Assembly (NCBI RefSeq): GCF_019097595.1
Contig: NC_080710.1
Location: forward strand, 12,391,280-12,455,279
Origin: Hemibagrus wyckioides
Taxonomy: Eukaryota; Chordata; Actinopteri; Siluriformes; Bagridae
Length of the DNA stretch: 64,000 nucleotides
Direction of reading: 5' to 3'
The notes below the pieces were generated by a model. It saw only the letters and a program-made list of their open reading frames with translations, was not told the origin of the DNA and did not search any database. The position numbers and the translations under genes are program-made. Positions 46,172-64,000 of the stretch are shown here, one piece after another (position 1 is the first letter of the stretch; each line of letters starts with the position of its first letter).

Positions 46172-49100
46172 AATGAACTTTTACATGATTTTTTCTATGT
46201 TACTCACACAATCACATGTGAAAACCTTATAGTCACAGTTGTATGTGATTTCGTTTTCTATAAAGCTGAAGCTGTGGTGGATCAGGAGCCTCAGAAACAC
46301 TCTTCATGAGCTGTTCATGGGAATGAGATGGGAAAACACTCTGGATGAGATGCTACAGGGTTTATGTGTATTCCAGTCAACATTATCATATTCCTAGTAA
46401 CATAGGGACATATTCTGTCTCACCTGTAGGATCTTCTTCACTTGAGGCAGACAGTCCGGTCTTTTTTTGAATCAGAAGGATTAAAGGTCTTCTAGATAAA
46501 CAAGCGGTCAGTGGCAGCGGTCGTAAAGCCACAGGGATGCTCCACATGGAGTCTGGATACTTCAGAGGGCAACAAATGGATACAGCCCCCAAAATACAAT
46601 GAGAGGAGAGCTTCAAAGAGACACAGTAAGAAAAGTATGTGACTACTGAGGAAAAGGGAAGAGAACAAAACAGATATGTGTCTCAGCATCCACTAGCTGT
46701 TTACAGACTCAGTTTAGTAAAGCACAGCTGATACATCAGGCTGCACAGTATGAACCTCAGCAGTAAGTCTGATTCATGTAGACTTACACATCCATAACAT
46801 ATAAACTCAAAAATTACTTTTTTCTTTTCCACAACAAATGTGTTCACAGTGTGTATGTGAAAATGTGTATGTGTCCGATTTTTTGTGTGTGTGACTTTTC
46901 AGTCTTGCAGTCATTTTTCTTGATCTTTACCACATTTTTTCCATTTCAGCAAATCAAATCTAATTAAATCTGCACTTATTCATTTTAACGCAGGAGACCT
47001 TCCCAGCCTGATTATAAGGCTCCATCAAGGCCAAAACAACAACTGGGTTGCACTGTGCTGTACTGACACTCATTTCAGTGTAATTGTCTGCATTTTCAGT
47101 TTAAACGCAGCTGTTGATGTGTATTTGCTTTCTCTGAGTTGCCTTGCTGTTTGCTTCATGCTGTCCACTTCATTATCTTTCAGCAATCTGAAAATGGCAA
47201 GCAGTTCAAAGCTTTCCTTGTGTTATGGGTTAACAGATTGGCTTCCTGATATATGCTTTGAATAATTGAACTGAAATGTTAATTACTAGTGATATATTAG
47301 TCATTTATTATTTTTATTTTTATTGATTGTTATTTCATTTATGAAGAAATGCTTCAGTGGACATACAGAAAATAGAATTTTACAATTCATCATGAAAGTC
47401 TAAAATGTCAGGTCTATTGATTTTTTTTTTTTTTTGAGCACTAAAAACAATCATATTATGGCCAGAATAGTAGATATCAGCAGGTAGATTTGATCAGTTA
47501 AAGAATATATAATGTAGCTGATTGAGTAAAGCATGTACGTGCACCATATTACATTCTTTTGAGTTACATTAACCCTTTTTACCAATACACTGTGTTTTAT
47601 TCTACTGGTGGAATGGAAATTGACTTATCAGACATTTTCAATCAGTATAAACAAACTGTAATTTTTGTTTTATTGCCGCAAGTCTGATATAAAATGAGTC
47701 TTCGATGCTTTGAATCTGAATGCAACTGAATGAATTTTCCATGCTTATAGCAATTGGGGCATGTCAGAGAGCAGAAATGGGTTTGATATCACCATTTAAG
47801 ATATGTGTGGGAAAAAAAAACCCCAAAACTATCCAGACTTTTCTAAAAAAGCTAAAAAATAAATTCTTAAAGCTTTGAGTGTCTACTTTCATATTAACCA
47901 CCATTGTGGAGTAGAACATGACAAAGAAACGTGATGCTGAACATGAACACAACAAAACAGACCTCTGGTAAAAAAGAGTTACTCATTATTTCTTATTCCT
48001 GCTTATGTTGGCAGTAAAGTCTCATTTTACAATATTCAGATGTCAAAACATCTCACAAACAGATCTGTTGTATCACACCGTCAGCCACACTGATGGCATT
48101 TACATTGTAAAACTAAACCCATAATCAGGTACACAATCCTTGTCATATTGGGGTAAGAAGTTACAACAGACTGAAAAGTAAAGCAGCAATAAAAAACAAA
48201 ACAAAAAAACAGCATCGGCTCATCCTGTAGATGTCCAGAGGGTAACGAATAGGTGGTCAGCAGTGAATCTGGGAGTGGTGGAGAGGATTTGCGGTTGTTC
48301 GCAAGTGCTTGTGGTTCTAACAGTAAGCACTCAGACAACAAGTAATTGTCAGGGGCTTTCCATTTCTCTTCCTACTTCCCCCTGCCTCAGGACTGGGAAG
48401 GAGATACCTGCTTTTATGGAGAGCGAGGTGTCAAGCCCTCCTCCCATTGTCAGCCTGGCAGATCAGAGACAGAATTGCGACCATAACCAACATCCCCTCC
48501 TCCCCACATCCCCCTCCACTCGTTCCTCTCTCATTCTGCCTCTCTCTTTGAGCGTGCTCTGGCTGGCAAGGCCACAGGCTGTCTCCCTCCAACCTCCCCC
48601 CCTCCCCAGCTCTATTGTCCCCCTTGGGGTGTTTATGGGTAGACCTACAGGATGTTCGGCCCACGAGCGCATCAAAGGATTCCTCGGCCAGATAAATGTA
48701 GGGTAACTGTGACCTTTTCAACCCTGATTGGGTTGACACGTCAGGACAGGAGGAGGGAGGCGAGGAGGGAGGCGAGGAGTGAGACGTTTTAAAGAGAGAA
48801 AGGTTTTTTCTTTAATTGCTGTTAATTTATCACTTTTTTTTTTCACATTGTATGTGATTCAAAGTTACTTTTTCTTTGGCAATGCAAAGCCTTTTTAACA
48901 TGGCAATAAAGCAACCTGAATCTGAACTTCCTGAGTTAGAGAAAGTTTAAAATCAGACTCTGTCTGCTAAAGCTCTAGGTATCAGTTTAGTATATTATGG
49001 TCACATATTAGATATTGGTTTACAGGCATGCTGTGGTTATCCGGAACCATGAACAATGTTTTATTTGCTCTTTATTTATTATCTTCATCTCCAGTAATTG

Positions 49101-49939
49101 CTTTATCTTCTACCCTTGTCAGGAACATAGTGTCTCTGGAGTTTTCCCTTGGAATATCTGGAGAAATCCTGAGACTGTTCAGTCTTGATTTTTAAATCAA
49201 AACAATTAAATACACAAAAGTTGCTCAATGTTCTGGAAACATCTCCTTAGAAATATTCTAAAAATCCAGTTTGTTTGCTCGTACCATGCATAGATAGAGC
49301 ACAAGCCTCTTAATACTTACTTTTGACTCAGCATTAACTACCATGTACATTGGAGATGGTCAAGTAGAGCTGATAAAATTAATCAGTCATTTAAGAGAAC
49401 AATTAGAGCTTAATTATGATTATGATTTTAATTGTTAATTTAGCTGAGCATTCATACATTTATACTTAAACACTTAAGTGAAAACACAGAACAATAAGGT
49501 TAGAATGTGAGAAAGCTTCTTCTAAGCTGCTTATGTGGACTTGTTAACTGAATTATGTTGTATTATACTGAAGTGGGACTGAACTGCATTTTGTAACCAA
49601 AGAAGGAGCAGGTCCTGGGGTTAGGGTTAGTGTTTGTGATGATCCATAGTCCTCCTGGACTTTTAAAATACTTAAATTTCCAATACTGTAATTTCAGTGA
49701 GGTCAGGACACAGTCTGAATGGGATGCAGTGTAATCCGTTTCCTGACATGTCTGGAGTTTATTGTAATAAATCGTTTATTAACACAATAAAAAAATCGCT
49801 TGTTATGAAGCATGTAAAGACCCACCTCTTGTTTTTAAAAAAATATCTCTGTGCTCTTCTTGCTATATTACCTCCTAACAAAGTTTTTAAACTGGCCTTA
49901 GAGAACCAGTATCATTGCATTCATTAATAAAGACTTCAA

Positions 49940-49985
49940 AGCCCTTCTGTAAGTCGCTCTGGATAAGAGTGTCTGCCAAATGGCA
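49940..49985 (+). repeat. SINE 3'-tail fragment
   Basis: GTAAGTCGCTCTGGATAAGA followed by GTGTCTGCCAAATG is the conserved 3' end of fish V-type SINEs. The rest is absent. Confidence 0.6.
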
Positions 49986-50281
49986 TAAAAGAAGGAATAG
50001 AAAATCATAATAATGTATAAAGTCATCTCCCATGTTTACATACAGTGCTCTTGTATCAGGCAGCTTAATCTGGTACACAACCGCAACTGTTATTGTGCTG
50101 TATGATGTTAAACTATTTATCCCTCCTGATATGCCAGGAGAAGGATTACATTAAATCCCATACAGAGTGTATTCTCACCCGAAGGTACTGGAAATGAGGA
50201 TATTAAAAAAAGGAGTATGAACCCTGTAATAAACACTAAACCTAATCCCAGGAGTTATTTCTTCTTTTATCATTCCCTCAA

Positions 50282-50391
<110 letters not shown>

Positions 50392-52100
50392 ACCACTGGG
50401 ATCGTCTTCAGATATCTGATATTCAAAATAAGGCAACAGGACAATTGAGAAACATGATGTATTTCAAGTTTATAGTGGAAAAAAAAAAAAACAGAAACAA
50501 ATTGAGAGAGACAGACTGCAAGGTGTGCGGTGATTAATAAGCACCAGCCAGCTACGAGGCTGAATGCAGCAATATGATTTGTGTGAAGACAAATCTCCCA
50601 GCAGTGTGCGTGCCAGAGCTCACTGCAGGGCATCTCTTCACGTCGTTTATTCCCAATGTGTTTACTCTGAGTGCAGGGCATGAACAGAAGACAAGCAGCG
50701 CTACGAGCGAACATGAAAAGACTCATTCACTCCGCAGAGCAGCGTTCACTACAAATGAGACCGGACGACATGGCTTCAGTTTGACGAGCAAATTGTAGTA
50801 GGAGGAAAAAAAAGTGTGTGCACTTGTGTTGGGGTGCTGAGGTGCGGTACAATCGAACAAAACAGCATTTGTGAGTGCTTAAAAGGCATCAAGCGTTTAT
50901 CATTTGCCGGTGTTTGACTCGCACTGCAGGAGAAGAAGCGAGGAGGGAAAGCTGGGTGGTAAAGAGGACGTGTGCTGGGCGATCCTGCAGCTCGAGCGCA
51001 GCGTAACTGCATTCCCATGTGTTCCACAGACACCCAACACTCTTCAAAGGATTCAGTGTTTTACCAAAAAAAAAAAAGAGAAGAGAAACACATACCAGTG
51101 TGGACGACTCAAAAAAGGCTGGCATTCTGCCTAACGCCAAGACTTACATCCATGAAAGCAGATTCGTGTATTGCTAAGAGTTCGCTTCTAATGATTTGAG
51201 TCGTTGAGGCACTTGACAGCTTATGAAAGAATGGGGCAGGAACGGAGAGAAGAGACCAGGGCTAGAGTTCCTGACGGGATGAGAAGGAAAGAAAATATAC
51301 ACTTCCACAACAAGGTTTTATCACAGGAATCAGAAAGGCACTTCTTATAAGATAAATGAAAAGAAAAAACAAAAAACCTGGAACCAGTGCACAAGCCCAC
51401 TAAAAAAACTACAAAACAAAACAACAACACAATGCAACTATCAAGACTGGAACACAAAAAAAAAAAAAGTGATTACAAATATAGAATTGTGTAACAGTGT
51501 AGTACAATATAAACACCAGACAGAAGCTTTTAAGGCACAAGTTTTTTTAAAAACTCGATAGTGCATTAAGAGCAGAATATCAAGCAAATGTGAAAAAGAC
51601 TAAACATAACCTGTGCATTGATTATTGCTTTAAGCAACAGCTTGGAACCACGAGATATACACACACACACTCATTCAAATACATAAGCGAATGCTCTCGC
51701 GTTCTCTCTCTCACACATAAGCCCACGCTCACACACATACACACACTGGTAGATCTTTGTTGGTATGTAAGTGTGTGGGTTGTTTAGTAAAGTTTTACAC
51801 ACTCGCAGCACTGCAGAGCAGGAGTGAACGCTGCCGCCACCGACACACTCCAGCCATGTCCAGCAGCTCCAGAGAGGTGTGTGTGCTCTCAGCTTCATGC
51901 TCAAAGTAGCCGGTGTGTGTTATTCCAGAATTCCTCCTGGTTCTCAGATCAACTCCACTCTCACATCGCAGTTCATGTGAGTCTAAGCCTTTCTATCTTT
52001 GGAATGATTTCTACTTAAAAAACAACAACAACAATCCAAAACAATAAAATAGAAATGTTCCTTTCCCTTTAAAAAAAAGTGCAGCTTTGGACGACTCTGT

Positions 52101-52106
52101 TTTATT
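52101..52106 (-). terminator. nbeal2: Candidate poly(A) signal of nbeal2
   Basis: AATAAA on the minus strand, about 100 nt past the stop at 52203. Other signals further left cannot be excluded. Confidence 0.45.
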
Positions 52107-52202
52107 CCATAAAACCAGAGCAACAGCCCCAAGTACATCGACCTGTGATCAGGGTCAGCATCTCAGGGGTGTGTGTGTGTGTGTGTGTGTGTTTGAAGAA
52201 GC

Positions 52203-63833
<11,631 letters not shown>

Positions 63834-64000
63834 CTACAAAGAACCGAGAATGCAAACTTCAGGTTCCGCATCACGTCAACAATCACAGTTTATTTCTGAA
63901 ACTAAAAATGCACATTTAATAAGCTTATAGGGATAAATAAAAAGTGCACAACTATTGACTACTTAGTGATGTTGTGCTCTTTATCCAAGTTTTATTTAAT

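Noticed and set aside
48263..48739. Frames of 147 and 102 codons on opposite strands
   Set aside because: No domain, no splice partners in phase, and proline/serine-rich or low-complexity translation typical of noncoding GC-rich DNA.

Overview
This 64 kb window is vertebrate nuclear DNA. Its split genes, GT-AG and rare GC-AG introns, tRNA-derived SINEs, Tc1/mariner fossils and long CA, GATA and TA microsatellites all point to a ray-finned fish, probably an otophysan teleost of catfish type. The species guess is inference. I rebuilt the genes by joining exons so that reading phase holds across each splice, and by comparing the products with family features I know. No alignment could be run.

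Layout: (1) 0.8-2.7 kb, minus: an rbm12b-like RNA-binding protein with its whole coding region in one exon. (2) 6.2-9.6 kb, minus: a 10-exon, 417-residue divergent tubulin, best called zeta-tubulin, a family that placental mammals lack. (3) 10.3-30.2 kb, plus: setd2, the H3K36 trimethyltransferase, complete in 21 coding exons (2637 residues), head-to-head with the tubulin across about 0.7 kb. (4) 35.7-44.9 kb, minus: nradd, a p75NTR-like receptor with cysteine-rich repeats, a membrane segment and a death domain (413 residues). (5) 52.2-63.8 kb and beyond the right edge, minus: the last 21 coding exons of nbeal2 (PH-BEACH, BEACH, WD40; 864 residues visible). The order setd2-nradd-nbeal2 matches human 3p21.31, which supports the names of the last two.

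The space between genes (2.8-6.1, 31.7-34.9 and 45.1-52.1 kb) holds no gene I can support. It carries decayed DNA transposons, SINEs and simple repeats.

The most interesting points are the shared promoter of a tubulin-family gene and setd2 (SETD2 is also known as an alpha-tubulin methyltransferase), and the splice-site architecture of nbeal2. Several nbeal2 acceptors have (UG)n or (CU)n repeats in place of an ordinary polypyrimidine tract, and at least two introns pair (CA)n after the donor with (UG)n before the acceptor. There are also two GC-AG introns, two alternative first coding exons of setd2, a 24-bp duplicated acceptor in the setd2 SET region, and an inverted pair of Tc1 copies in the first setd2 intron. 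I saw no CRISPR array, prokaryotic operon or virus.
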